Shown in pieces: positions 11,451 to 23,485 of a stretch of 64,000 nt of DNA. Each line of letters starts with the position of its first letter. Within the stretch, counting starts at the first letter, position 1. The DNA comes from Acanthaster planci (taxonomy: Eukaryota; Echinodermata; Asteroidea; Valvatida; Acanthasteridae). The DNA lies in the NCBI RefSeq assembly GCF_001949145.1, contig NW_019091483.1, forward strand, positions 120,257 to 184,256, given 5' to 3'. Below the pieces are notes generated by a model, which saw nothing but the letters and a program-made list of their open reading frames with translations, did not search any database and was not told where the DNA came from. The position numbers and the translations under genes are program-made.

Positions 11451-14400
11451 TTTTGATGTATAAACTGTAAAATGTGCATCTGTTGTAACAGTAACAGTAT
11501 GTGCATGTTTGATTGAAGTCATTTTATGCGAGTATAGTTTTTATATGTCTGTGGTGTTGCGATTGTATTAAGTACGAGTGCAACATTACGAATTCCAATG
11601 ACTGTTTCCTTTTTACGATCATTGGCGGAATAAATCGATTTCAGTCAAAAATTACTCACATTACAAAAGTCGCAAAAACGGTCTAAAGTATGAATTAGCA
11701 AAAGATTAAAACGATGACACAACAGGACAGCAATAAAAACTGGTCTTAGTACCTGTGTTCCCAACTGATATCATTACAAGAAGAAACCAGAGTGCACGGA
11801 ATTGCGCCTCAGACCAGCGTCGGCGACCCATCTTGCTCACCTAGGTCCACCAGCGATCGCTTTCACCCAAAATCCGTCAAGAAATAATTTGTTTATATCG
11901 CTTCAAGTTTCACGTTTCCAACTGCCTCGAAATGAAGCGCACATACGGTCTGGAGCGCCTACCAACACGACTGGAGTTTTGTTCTTTAGCCACCGCACCC
12001 ATTTCCTTGATTGACAGCTCGGTATCCAATCGGTATGCATGCGTAGAGCACGTGATGTCAAATCATGTTTTGGGACGTTCTTACTGTGTAACAGAGAAAA
12101 TTTCGCTCGTCACCCACCGCCCGAACTGGGCTTTGCGCAGTTTTATTGAAGGAAATAACGTCACACCGGGTCAAAGATAACAAGCCCCTGAACATTGGGT
12201 TTTTTGTGTTTCTGAAAATATTCTCACTACACTTTACACGCTCATCCAAACTCGATCAAGATAACCAATGATACTTAGAAGATAAATTGCCGTGGTTGAA
12301 TTGTAGGGATCTGTGAATTCTCCAATCAAATTTAGCGAATTGTGTGACCTTTGAACCTTGTGCACGTCTTCAAGTCGTGATTGGGCCCACGTGCACAGAA
12401 TGTACATGAACAGTACAATTATTTTCTTTAAGTCTTGCCTGTCGGCCGGAAGTGGCCTACAATGTGATACTTTTTAGTGGCACTGAAGTTGGGCGGGTTC
12501 CAAGGTTTTTTTTCGGAGCGCGGAAAGTGCTGTGCAAGACGACTGGGTGGATGGACGTCGCGATGGCTCAGCCGGGAATCACATAAATTAGCACCGGTTT
12601 AATTGTCCAAGCAGTTGTGATTATAGTGATGGCGAAATAAAAGAAATCCAGTCCGCTTGAATACCCAAGCTACGGCGCACAATCCCCCATCCCACCATTT
12701 TCAATCGCCCCTACTAAGTTTTACCCTTGCATGGAAGTTTATAAGCAGATAACAAGTTTAAAATACTGCATGCGAACACAACCAGGTTTTTGTGTGTGAA
12801 CGCCTCAGTGAGTTTTTTTTTTATTAAACGCGGGGCACCAAAATCTGGGCAGTCGACCCATCCTGTGTGCAACACATTATCATTTATCTGTTTATGAATA
12901 TTGTTTGGGCTTCTACAAAGGCCCTAGAGCACTAGTTATTAATAACAATTCAAAGTGCCATTTGAGTCGTAGTGCCACAGCTCAGTGTTATTAATGACCT
13001 GGGCCTATTTATGACAGGCAGAACTGACAATTTACTTGGAAATTGCTAGAAAACTGTGTATTCTCACACAGTTGTGATAATGGTAACAGGTCAACTGAAG
13101 AGTTTATGGACACCATTTACAATTTTGTAAATGTAAATCATTTACAAAATGTCTCCAAAACAAAGTGCATGTAAATGTACCTGTAATGCAAACACAGTGT
13201 AGCAAGAGGCTATTTCCTGCAATAATCCATTTTTGAACACCACCAAAAATGAATACAGGGAACGATCCAGTGTCAAATTTACTGCTTATAAAGAATTTCA
13301 TAATTAAGTGCTAACTGCACAGTGTGTGTTTTCATTGTTGTCCGAGGGGTTCGAAAAAAAAGAGCTTGCTGGGATGAGACTCGAATCCACAACTTCCAAA
13401 GTACTTTTGCAGACGTCAAATCCTGGAATAAAATTTACATCTCCGACGCAGAGCCAAATTGATATTGCTGATCACTTACATTATATCCCCTTGTCGTGAC
13501 AGGGTCCAATAAGCGTGGGGATCAACGTATTTGTAATACCAGAATTGTGAATATGAATGTGAATATATATACGTTCGATTTTCCAATGTGAAACGGATTG
13601 TGTACAAACTGAAATGATGAAAACTCAAGCTGTTCCTGTGATACACTTGCATGTTTCGTTCTTGCAGCACAATGGGCCTTGAACATGTACAAGACAGTGT
13701 TAATGGGCGACAATATTAAATTTGATCCAACTAATCTACAGGTTTGTTGGTCTACTGGAAGCAAGCACAGTTGGGAGTAAGTGATTTTAACAAAACCTAT
13801 CATATATTAAGGGCTGTTTTAAGTGAAGACCGACAAAATAGCCCTTTTCACACAGTGTATCCAATGTGTTTGGAAGTTTTGTACTAACCATAGAGCAGCG
13901 AGAAAGTGGGATGCTGCACAGCCAGCCCGGGGAGTGCTGGGCCTGGTTGCTCGCCCCACCGTGTGAAAGACTACCACGTACGGCATTACTGTCCGTTAAT
14001 TGTGCCTTCAGCTACCAGTGGGCCAACAGGCTCGGTCCTGTAACTGCTCACAACGCGACCGGAGTGCCGCTGCCCCAGGATCTCGGACAAAATGCTGCAA
14101 AGCTTTGTGCGCTGCTAAGTGGTTGCGCTGGATAAGTAGTCAAACCGCCAACCATTTCCCGAGAAGCAAAATTGAAAAACAAAAATATATGGTGAACTTT
14201 AATCTGTTGTGTCTTGAAAACCTCGGAAAGTAGTATTTATGCCATGCCGAATTCTACAGTGGAAATATATACCGATTTGTTTTTGTCATTAAATGCACAC
14301 GTTCTTTTGTAAGTACATGAACCAGCTTTTCGATGTCCGAGGCCTTCCAAACTCCGGCGAGCCAAGTGCAACCTTTAACCCAGAAACAATGCTGTGAGGA

Positions 14401-15492
14401 CTCATACTCCGTGTCCTCAATAAACTGATTCTCTCTCAAATTTGCATTCCTAAAGATGGGTATAGCTGACCTCCTTTTTTCGTGTCAGTTTCAACGCAGC
14501 ATTATGATATGCTTATGTGCAGGTTTTTCTCATGAAAGCGAACCCAGTTCTACGAGAAGCAGGCATTGTCATTGTGCCGATCACATCAGCAGGGTTTACA
14601 AGGAAATAAAACTATATGTTTTATTCAGTATTTCCAACGCAGATTGGGTCTTACATGATGTGGTTTTTTCGCCTGGTTCATTTTAAAAGCGTCAAAAAAT
14701 GGGTCAAATTAAGCAATTTAAAGAAACTTCTGCCCAATTACTTCGATCACCTCGATTTAGCGACGTTTATTGATATTTGCCGCGGCAACAAACAAGATTA
14801 ATATGGAGTTTGGCTCTTGTGACATTGCTTCCATCAGTCTCATTGGTTCCAAGGTTTACAGAATTTCGGACCAAAATTTAAAAAAATTTCATCATGTCCA
14901 GAATTTTAAACGCTATAATGAGGGCTTGATGTAGACTTTTTCCGCTAACGACACAAATCACGTGATGTTCCCACCTTGGAACTAATAAACACTTAGTTCA
15001 TTCCGATCCAATGAACTTCAACCCTTTTTAGGTTGTGTACAAACATTGTACTGAACTGTTTTGGGTATTTCCATACAAACGTTAGTCAGAACAACAAACC
15101 ATGCTACCCCAGGCTCATGCAAGTTAACGATCTCTTTAAAATGTAAGCTTCTTTTTCTTTTATAATGAACTGTAGCATGTCGCCACGCCAATAGAAAATA
15201 TGTCCGTGGTGGCAGACCGTAAATAAGCTGCCATATATGTCAGTGATAAATGCCCTTACTTAAAAAATGAGGGAAAAAAATCTACATCAAATTAAAACTT
15301 ATTGCCATAGATTTCTTTTATGTTCATTTTAGTGGGTTGACCTTTAACCTTTGAAGATGTTTCTATCCAAAGATAATTGCCCCCCCCCTCCGAAGGTCAT
15401 GAAACCCATAACCAATTTGAAAATTGATGCCAACACTAAATTGCAAAATAGAGCCATTTGGAGGGCCTCGTTTTGTCAAACCTTTTCAGAAG
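11451..15492. other. No gene recognised; contains repeat C copy and a tRNA-like fragment
   Basis: The repeat C copy is annotated separately at 13703-13818. Around 13350-13405 the minus strand reads 'gtggattcgagtctcatccc', which resembles a pol III B-box from a tRNA-derived SINE, but no A-box is evident. A GC-richer patch at 13890-14135 has an 89-codon frame without a recognisable domain. Confidence 0.4.
13703..13818 (+). repeat. Repeat C, second copy
   Basis: A diverged direct copy of 3519-3645, sharing 'aaatttgatccaac', 'aggttt', 'gttgggagta' and a terminal 'gggctgtttt'. Only two copies lie in the window. The class is unknown. Confidence 0.6.
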
Positions 15493-15762
15493 TCAGAAAT
15501 ACAACCTACTCCCGCTGGTATCTCGGACCTTTTTTCTTTTGAGCAAATCATCCAATCCACGCATCTCAAAAAGATCTACTAGTGGGCCTAATAGCGATAA
15601 TTTGACAGGACGCAGGTAGTGAGTTTGTCCACGCCGGCGTTCTTGGCCGTGTTTGGCTTCTCTCAATTCCTTTTCCGCTCGCCTTGCCCTTCGCACAGCC
15701 TTTTTGCCTTTTGGATGACGTGATGGAGAGGACTTGAAATGGATCCGGCTTGCCTGACTAAA
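15493..15762 (-). CDS. Hypothetical basic-protein exon or remnant
   Basis: On the minus strand the frame is open from an AG at about 15763 (gctttagtcag) through a strongly basic stretch (KKAVRRARRAEKELREAKHG). It continues into YLRPVKLSLLGPLVDLFEMR and ends at a stop near 15493, with a possible donor (aaaaag|gtccga) before the end. The amino-acid make-up and lack of stops over about 90 codons look protein-like, but I recognise no family. It may be a piece of a retrotransposon gag-like protein or an isolated pseudogene. Confidence 0.22.
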   Translation of the reverse strand, partial: FSQASRIHFKSSPSRHPKGKKAVRRARRAEKELREAKHGQERRRGQTHYLRPVKLSLLGPLVDLFEMRGLDDLLKRKKVRDTSGSRLYF

Positions 15763-16989
15763 GCAAGTTGCAGATGCCGTGCAGCTGTCTCCTAACGAAT
15801 GTCTCTAACACTTAACAGAACTTGGGTTGGAGGTCACACTGACACTTGTGACAGTCAAGTGCTCAGTTATTGGAGAAAAAGGTTCCTCTACAGATGATCA
15901 GCCCCCAAAGTTTTCCTGAACCGCACTTCAATTTTGAAAAAGAATGCCACGTCCTATCACAAAACAGAGAAATCTTGTGGTCAAATCTATCTAAATTTCA
16001 TAGTAATGCGCGCTTAGTCCATCTCACAATTTTAATACTGTCCAAATTTGTGAGGCACAGTTCCTTTCAAATAGCAGAGACCATTTGGAAGTACAAATCT
16101 CATAACTTGTTGACGTATATGCTACACTGGGGCTTCTGGGTGCTAGCACAAGATGTTTAGATTTGGATATGTATATACCCACGTGCTGTCGCACACGTGT
16201 CAGTAATGTCAGTATTATGAGCCCGAAAATATTTCCACTGGTTACATTTGCAAGTGCATGAATGATAAAATGCAATTAATATTGCTTACTGCATTTCTGT
16301 CCAACTTTCAAAGTAATTGACATGAGGTTTGTTATAAGCGTAATTTTGACAGTTTTTACGATATAAATAGTATTTTTCCAAATTTCCTTTTAAATAATAG
16401 GAAGTTACAGGCAAGGCAATGTAATTTTTGGATGCAGTTCTTTTAAATTCCCCCTTATGTCCCGCTAGGCTCCAGCTGAAACCTCATTTTTCGAAACCTC
16501 CACTGCGCTCGCACTTCTTTGCCGAAGCAGTGTAAGCCTATCGTGCAATAATCTTGTACACAACAAAGACAACTCTTTGAAATATCTGTTTGTTTCAATT
16601 TTCAATTTCAATTTCAATTAAAGAGGACGTTTATTCCATACTCTTTTTTAAATACGTTGATAATTAAGAAAACAAGGCACGTAGAAATTGGCAAAATGGA
16701 TAAGTTTAAGAAAATACATCAGAAGTTAAAGAAGCTTGGTACATTGAAATTGGAAAAGCTGAGTAAGTAAACTTGTGATAAGATAAAGAAAAGTAGTCCA
16801 TGTAACATGAAGGTAGAAAAAAAGAGCATGAGGCTGTCGAATAAGCAGAGGCTTGTATAAACAGCCCTTAAGACAAAAGACATAACCAGAACAACACGAA
16901 TAACTAGAAGACAAAAACACACGAAGAACAAGACACAAAAGACATGACAATAGCTGACGGCAGAAAGCTACAAGAATTTCAATATTTGA
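15763..16989. other. No gene recognised
   Basis: AT-rich DNA with a short 'tttcaattttcaatttcaatttcaatt' tandem run near 16590-16620. No supported features. Confidence 0.45.
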
Positions 16990-18160
16990 TGACGATAAAG
17001 AGAAATAGAATAAAGGAGATATTAATCAAAATACAGAAGAAGATCAAAGCTATGTAACATAATGTTACAGGAGGGCTCTTTTATTATAGGTCTTAAACTG
17101 ACCCACGGACGATTTCGTTCAGATGTCATCGGGAATGGCACTGCATAAACGGGGTCCAAAAAAGCGAAGGGTGTTAAATTAATTGAGTAGACGGTGCGAG
17201 TAAAAGGAATGAACATATTGTTATGGGATCTAGTGGAGTAACAGTGGATTTCATTGACCAATGTGAAGTACGAAGAAAACGTACTAGGAAGAATATTATT
17301 GATATATTTCAACATGAAGATACCAGTGTGTAAGTTGTTGATGTCGAGTGACAGTGAGGGTGCCTAAACGTGCAAAAAGGGGCGCAGTGTGGGCTTGAGA
17401 GAGTGTGACAAGGTGAACGTACAAATAGGCCTTTTTTGAGTGAAAAGCAAAGCGTTCATTTTGTTATCAGTTATGCGTGCCCAAACGATGTTGCGGTAAT
17501 TTACAGACGGAAGTATAAAAGAATTGTACAGTAAAACCAAAGAGGTAGTCGGATCGGAATAAGGAAACATAATCTGGATAAGACACCGTTGTTATGACAG
17601 TTTTGTTAATGAAAGAGGTATGTTCCTAAAAAGGGTTTGATTGATAATAACACCCAAAAATTTGGCAGAAGAGACCCTATTAATCGAGATATTATGAATC
17701 ACAAGAGGAAGCAAGTGGATGTTCTGAGAACGTGACAACTTGGTGGAGGAAATGAAATTAGTTTTACTGTGGTTTACCGTAAAGTTTATTGGCTTTAAAC
17801 CATGAAGAAACCACCCTAAGCTAAGAATTGAGAGTTTCTACCAGAGAAGCAGCGTCGGAGCTGGAGTGAAAGATGGTCGTATCATCGGCGAGTGAAACCT
17901 CAAGAGTTCAGTTAAGAAGAGACGAGGAATTGTGACAATCATTGATGTAAAGCAAGAAAGGAAAGGACCAAGGATAGATCCTTGGGGACATCCATGCAGG
18001 GTGCACAAACGATTAGAATCGCAATTAATGATGGAAGTATATTTGTACTTCCAAAGATATGTACTTGTTACAAAGATAATCAGTAAACCACTGAAGTCAA
18101 GCTATTTCAACCTGTAGTGATCTGTCTATGGAGTGACAATGGTAAGAAAAGTTCTTCCAG
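16990..18160 (-). pseudogene. LINE reverse transcriptase remnant (minus strand)
   Basis: Read on the minus strand, broken frames give the second half of a LINE reverse transcriptase. From the right, a P-R-I-Y-P-W-S-like GSILGP block and FLLYINDCHNSS lie at about 17930-18010. The SLADDTTIFHSS catalytic motif follows at about 17860-17890. Next is a LVLLYNSFILPSVNYRNIVWAR segment (17460-17545), and finally INNILPSTFSSYF and the YSTRSHNN tail (17180-17310). Stops and frameshifts are frequent. The tail motif 'ILPSSF..YF...IHSYNTR' is common in invertebrate LINEs. It is distinct from the plus-strand LINE at 10720. Confidence 0.75.
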
Positions 18161-21070
18161 ACCAGGTAAAGTGCAGAACTGAATTTTGTTCCGGAAGAGA
18201 CAGTTTATTAACTGAAAACAGTTCCAGTTTGTGAGAATATGCTGCTTAATTCGTCTCGAGCTCGGTCATTCTTATTTGACGTGCTAATGCTTTTTGCATT
18301 GTCAAGGACTTCACTGTTTTCACCATATTTGGAGTTCAGCATTCTTCACTAGTGCATGTCAAGCTTTTGGCCGGAAGCACATCTTGTTTAAATAAGATCT
18401 TTTCTGGATTCTTCATCCTAATCATTGTAAACTAGTTTCGATCTGCATTTTCTTTGTTATCTTAACTTTTTACACGCTAAGTGTAACATTCCCATTAAAT
18501 CATACTTGTTTACTTGTTCTTTGCATCATTGTGATTTGTTTGATTTCTTTATTGCATCGGAAAAAAATCAAGCTTTGGAATAATTACTATTTTTAAATAG
18601 TTTGGAGTTTTTCAGATCGTAACGATACACACAAATAAAGTATGACCTATTGAAACCAGGGTCCACAAACTAGCTGGAAATGGGAAGGAGACGAACAGAT
18701 TCAAAGTTTGTAGCTAAAGTTCGCGTGTGAAAGACATGCGCGTCATGTTAACATTAAGTACGTGTATTTTGTACTAAACATAAACAGTGCTTATACGCTG
18801 CTCAATAATCACAGTCAACTTTCCTGTACAGTATTTCAAAAAGCTGCGTTGACGCAATTCTACAAGCTACCAGTTCGAAGCTCTGCAAAGAGCGAATGGA
18901 GCCTATATCTCTGAATAGCTTCTGATGTGTCGAACAAAAATCAAGCTTATTGAATAAGGTTTATTTCTTTAGTCTTTCATTTTCAGTACGTCATTGGTAA
19001 GCCAAGTCTTGTGAATTGATAAACGTGAAGAAAAAAGAAAATTGGGGCAAATGTATTTCATTACCTTGGCAACTACTTTTCTGTAATAATTTTGCCACTC
19101 ACGTAATTTTCATGCATTTTATAAGCTTATTTGGAAGTTTGGAACTTCCTGTAAACGTTCCTGTTTTCAATGGAAGGCTCTACAGAAGGTGGGCAGGTTG
19201 TCGAGGGACCTTTTCGTCTAGTTGTCGAGAGAATGGTCAAGTACTTGCTGCACCTGTTTGAATCCATAAATTGACTGTTGTCACATTGTCTATAAATATA
19301 CTATTCCTATGGGTGGCCAAACTTTGCAGGAATATCACCTTGGTTTGTGAACGATTTACGTCAAAATGTGCATTGGTCCCATATTTTTTAAAGACAAGGT
19401 CGTCTTCTGTATTATCTCATTAGTATACTTGGTGTTTTGATACCTGCGTAAGATATTTTCTAAACTTAGCCCTTGTATCCACATCCCAGCAATATTTTTA
19501 TCAGCCACTGGTACTGATGGGCAACAACACAACTATAACATAGAAGAATGGACTATACCTCGCGTGTGATGGGGAGTAATGCATACATGATACCAGTGAT
19601 TTCGTGCAGTGGTGACGAGGGCCGGGAAACGGTGAATGTAGTTGTCTGCGCGCATTGTGCACAAAAGGCTGTTGCCACTGTACCAGTGAGTGTCTGCTTT
19701 ACACGCGATCTTTTGTAACCGGTTCAAGGCCGGGGCACCAGTAGATTCATACCTGCCAAACTGTTCTTTTACAGAGAAAAGCAGACAGGAGTTGGTTCTA
19801 CGCAAGAAGAGTTGTGTAGAAAACAAAGTAAAGACGAGTGAACCTAACATGCGTGGACCTTACGAGAATGGGGGATGTGTAAAACTTGAAGTTCCAGGCA
19901 TGCGATTTTTAAGGCAAGCAGTGTGGCTTGATTAGTTTTTATGAAATTCAAATGGAACCATTGAAATGTATAAACATTTAAAATATTTCTAATTGATGGC
20001 TCCAAAACTAGGGACTTTTATATCAACTTCCGATTGAAGGATCGGGCTTTCTTCTTAATTTGGTTAATGCAAACAAACACAAGAATAATATACTAATCTT
20101 GTACACTCGTTAACGTTGGTACCGAGACATGAAAATTGAATATGATGTTGTGGGTATTAAGTAACCTCTCAAATATCTCTCACGACAATCAGAGACGGGG
20201 GAAATAGATACACGTTTTTTCAATGGTACTAAATACTATCAACCCACTCCATTGGTAACTCATAAAGTTGTCTTACCAGACTCATATACGTCAGGACAGA
20301 AAATGTATGTCAGATGGTACATTTCAGGCGTTTTAGGTCTACTTGTACGTTTTGGTATTGATGGGCGAAGTAGTATAGCTATAATTGTCTGCTTAATTGT
20401 TTGCAACGCCACGTCAATCAGACGATTTGATTTCCTGTATACCATTTTCACGCTTCCAACAATGGGATTTATTTCACAAGATACGTGGTTAAAAGTAGCT
20501 TTTTCGGGGAACAAAAGCAACCGGTTCCTGGGTTCAAAGTTATTCGGGACGCCCGGTAAATTTCAAAAACGTGTTCCCCCAGCGGTTCAAAAGCCTTTGT
20601 GCCAAACAAATGCTCTTGTCACAAAACTCTCGGAAATTTCATTCACACAGAACATGTGATACCTGATGGTTGTTGGTTTCATTATGCTACGGTACACTCA
20701 GTCTGGCACTGCTGTTTGTTTTGTTCTTGGGTTTTGTCATTTTCCCACCATTTAAACAGTATTTTCTTTGCCTATTGGGTCTCTGTAATGAACCGTTGTT
20801 TTATTCAGTGCTTTAGGTATGATGTTCATCGTCGGGCCGACTTGGCCCATTTAGGCCTAGGTCTGCGGTTATACGCCATGTGAAATCGTTAAGAGTGGTG
20901 CATAACCAGTGAATGTATAACTCGGCATTCCAACTATCCTACTCTAATAGCAGAGATTGATTTCACATGGTATGTCCGCAAATCTTCTCTTTCTCGAACC
21001 TCCACCATGCAATCTTACTCATTTTTCAGTTGCTGCCTACCTTTTTGGTTAACGTCGTTGAAACTTTTCA
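18161..21070. other. No gene recognised
   Basis: Open frames of up to 135 codons (for example 20252-20659, plus) have no recognisable domain, skewed composition and no flanking splice signals. I treat them as chance frames. Confidence 0.4.
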
Positions 21071-21466
21071 ACCAATTTTACTTCAGAACTATTCTGCTTA
21101 TTTCACAGACCGACGCTGACGTCGGCTATAAGTACGTTACATGTACGTATAATTATTACCCACAAACTTCCGTCGTTGATGCGGTACAAAGTTGAAGGCC
21201 ATACCAAGCTCCATAATGATGATATTCGCTAGCCTTTTCCATCGCGAATCTTTGTCAAACTATTAACAGTCAACACAAGTTGTGTTTCACATCTTCCTTT
21301 TCGGAAACGATATTTTTCGTCGTTTAGGGCAATATGGTCATCGAAACTCGGAACGGTTTCCTTTCTTGTCAATTGGACACAAGTTTGTTGGGGTTCGCTC
21401 TTACCATCTTCAGGCATTCCTTGGTGCATTCAATTTTTTTAAAAATTTGCAGGAGTAGCAGGGCGA

Positions 21467-21560
21467 TACCTACGGAATCCCGTTAGTGCCAATTTTAACT
21501 GGGCAAAAATATTTTTTATTGCGAAATAACGCAATACTATTGCGAAATAATGCAATAAGT
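21467..21560 (+). repeat. Terminal inverted repeat of integrase element, left end of copy 1
   Basis: It begins TACCTACGGAATCCCG and continues 'ttagtgccaattttaactggg'. The reverse complement of 24299-24388 begins TATCTACGGAGGCCCG and continues in parallel. Inside lies a run of 'ttgcgaaataacgcaata'-type subterminal repeats. Confidence 0.65.
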
Positions 21561-21647
21561 TTTCAAAATAATTTAATAGCTCTGAGAAATCACGCAATAC
21601 CTTTGCAAAATAACGCAACAGTTCTATAGACATATTTTGAATGAGCA

Positions 21648-22200
21648 GTGCAGGTGATTTCCCGCGAAACAGTAAAAGGAAAGCCTACCATTGCATTACG
21701 CAAACTCGTGAAGTTCTACTTCTCGATTGGTTTGAGTTGTGATCGCATGGTTTTGGCAGCAAATCTTGGTATCGTCGTAAGTTTAAGGACCCTAAAAGGA
21801 CGTTTGGCCTATTACGGATTGTCCAGGAAAAAGAACAAGTCATCGATTGTTGATATTGCTCTTTTCACACTGGAACAGACACAGCAGTAGGGATTTCAAC
21901 ATACCGATGGGTGCATCAGTTGTCACTTAGTGTTTATTGGCTGGATTTAAATCTCAAGATCACACGTCGCTTTGCTGCTTTCAATGCTCGACCAAGGTGG
22001 ATAGGAAAACGACTTAGAAGGAGACTACTCAAAGGGGCCATCTGTTTGTGGCACTTGGATTCCTATGATGAACGTAAGCTTCATGGCTTGTGTGTAAAAG
22101 GATGCATAGATGGATAATTTGGTGCAAAGTGAGTTCATCCACGAGTGATCCTAGGATTATAGCAGGACATTATGCAGAAGCGGTTGAATCTTTTACTCTG
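21648..22200 (+). pseudogene. Integrase-core (DDE) transposase fragment, copy 1
   Basis: The frame from 21648 encodes the N-terminal region typical of an intron-bearing 'integrase core domain' family found in cnidarians, echinoderms, amphioxus and fishes. It has an LRKLVKFYFSIGLSCDRM segment, then VSLRTLKGRLAYYGLSRKKN (ending about 21890). After a frame break, block 21953-22117 carries the start of the catalytic core: RPRWIGKRLRRRL, LWHLDSYDERKLHG with the first catalytic Asp, and VKGCIDG. The rest of the core is missing in this copy. Stops and a frameshift make it non-functional as read. The family call rests on remembered motif order and should be confirmed by a profile search. Confidence 0.65.
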
Positions 22201-22369
22201 ATCGACANGGGTTTATTGGACGATCTGGGCTGCACTAACCAGTAAGAAAGGGGCTTCAAAAATCAAGCCTTCGAAAATGTTAATGTGTGTAGACACGTTC
22301 TCTGTGAAAAGAAAATAACTCTGTGTTTGCAAGTCCTCAAGCATTACAAATTTTTCTGTTCTAACCAAA

Positions 22370-23485
22370 ACCAATTTTACTTCAGAACTATTCTGCTTAT
22401 TTCACAGACCGACGCTGACGTATAAGTACGTTACATGTACGTATAATTATTACCCACAAACTTCCGTCGTTGATGTGGTACAAAGTCGAAGGCCATACCA
22501 AGCTCCATAATGATGATATCCGCTAGCCTTTTCCATCGCGAATCTTTGCCAGACTATTAACAGTCAACACAAGTTGTGTTTCACACGATATTCCTTTTCG
22601 GAAACGATATTTTTCGTCGTTTAGGGCAATATGGTCATTGAAACTCGGAACGGTTTCCTTTCTTGTCAATTGGACACAAGTTTGTTGGGGTTCGCTCTTA
22701 CCATCTTCAGGCATTCCTTGGTGCATTCAGATTTTTTAAAAATTCGCAGGAGTAGCAGGGCGATACCTACGGAATCCCGTTAGTGCCAATTTTAACTGGG
22801 CAAAAATATTTTTATTGCGAAATAATGCTATAAGTTTTCAAAATAATTTAATAGCTCTGAGAAATCACGCAATACCTTTGCAAAATAACGCAACAGTTCT
22901 ACAGACATATTTTGAATGAGCAGTGCAGGTGATTTCCCGCGAAACAGTAAAAGGAAAGCTAACCATTGCATTACGCAAACTCGTGAACTTCTACTTCTCG
23001 ATTGGTTTGAGTTGTGATCGCATGGTTTTGGCAGCAAATCTTGGTATCGTCGTAAGTTTAAGGACCCTAAAAGGACGTTTGGCCTATTACGGATTGTCCA
23101 GGAAAAAGAACAAGTCATCGATTGTTGATATTGCTCTTTACACACTGGAACCGTGACACAGCAGTACGGATTTCAACATACCGATGGGTGCATCAGTCGT
23201 CACTTAGTGTTTATTGGCTGGATTTAAATCATGCAGAAGCGGTTGAAGCGATTCAAGCCCGTCTAAACAAAGTAGGAGGTGATCATGGCACAGAATACAA
23301 ACATGTTGCAGTTATGCAGTCTTTTCTTTGTGAGAGAGGTTCTTTAATTTACGGGCAAGTACGAGCAATCAACGTCGTTGAAGCGGTTTGGAGAATGCTG
23401 TGGATGCAGCGCTGCCGGTATTGGATTGAGACTCTGGGGTTCCTGAACGATGAGGGACTACTTTAATCTTTTACTCTGATCGGCT
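22370..23485 (+). mobile_element. DDE-integrase DNA transposon, tandem copy 2 (deleted)
   Basis: This is the second tandem segment, matching 21071-22207 from 'accaattttacttcagaac' to the single N at 23486. It lacks the first-Asp block of copy 1 but retains the block for the later catalytic region (23247-23465). The subterminal repeat run is about 20 bases shorter than in copy 1. The reading frame then continues past the N into an exon unique to this copy (from 23655). Confidence 0.75.
22764..22840 (+). repeat. Terminal inverted repeat of integrase element, left end of copy 2
   Basis: It has the same start as 21467 (TACCTACGGAATCCCG), with a deletion in the 'ttgcgaaataacgc' subterminal run. 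Confidence 0.6.

Larger units (their letters stand above)
21071..22207 (+). mobile_element. DDE-integrase DNA transposon, tandem copy 1 (deleted)
   Basis: This is the first of two near-identical tandem segments; the second is 22370-23485, and they diverge by scattered substitutions and small indels. Both begin 'accaattttacttcagaac' and both end at 'tcttttactctgatcg', just before a single N. This copy keeps a block (21953-22170) that copy 2 lacks, and lacks a block that copy 2 keeps (23247-23465). The flanking words 'atgcagaagcggttgaa' and 'tcttttactctgatcg' are shared. The segment contains a terminal-repeat-like region (from 21467) followed by a transposase reading frame. Confidence 0.75.

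Noticed and set aside
13866..14135. 89-aa frame in a GC-richer patch
   Set aside because: No recognisable domain and no matching exons nearby. An overlapping frame is also open.
20252..20659. 135-aa plus-strand open frame
   Set aside because: There is no domain and no splice signals, and composition is mixed hydrophobic. A minus-strand frame is open over the same bases, so it is probably chance.
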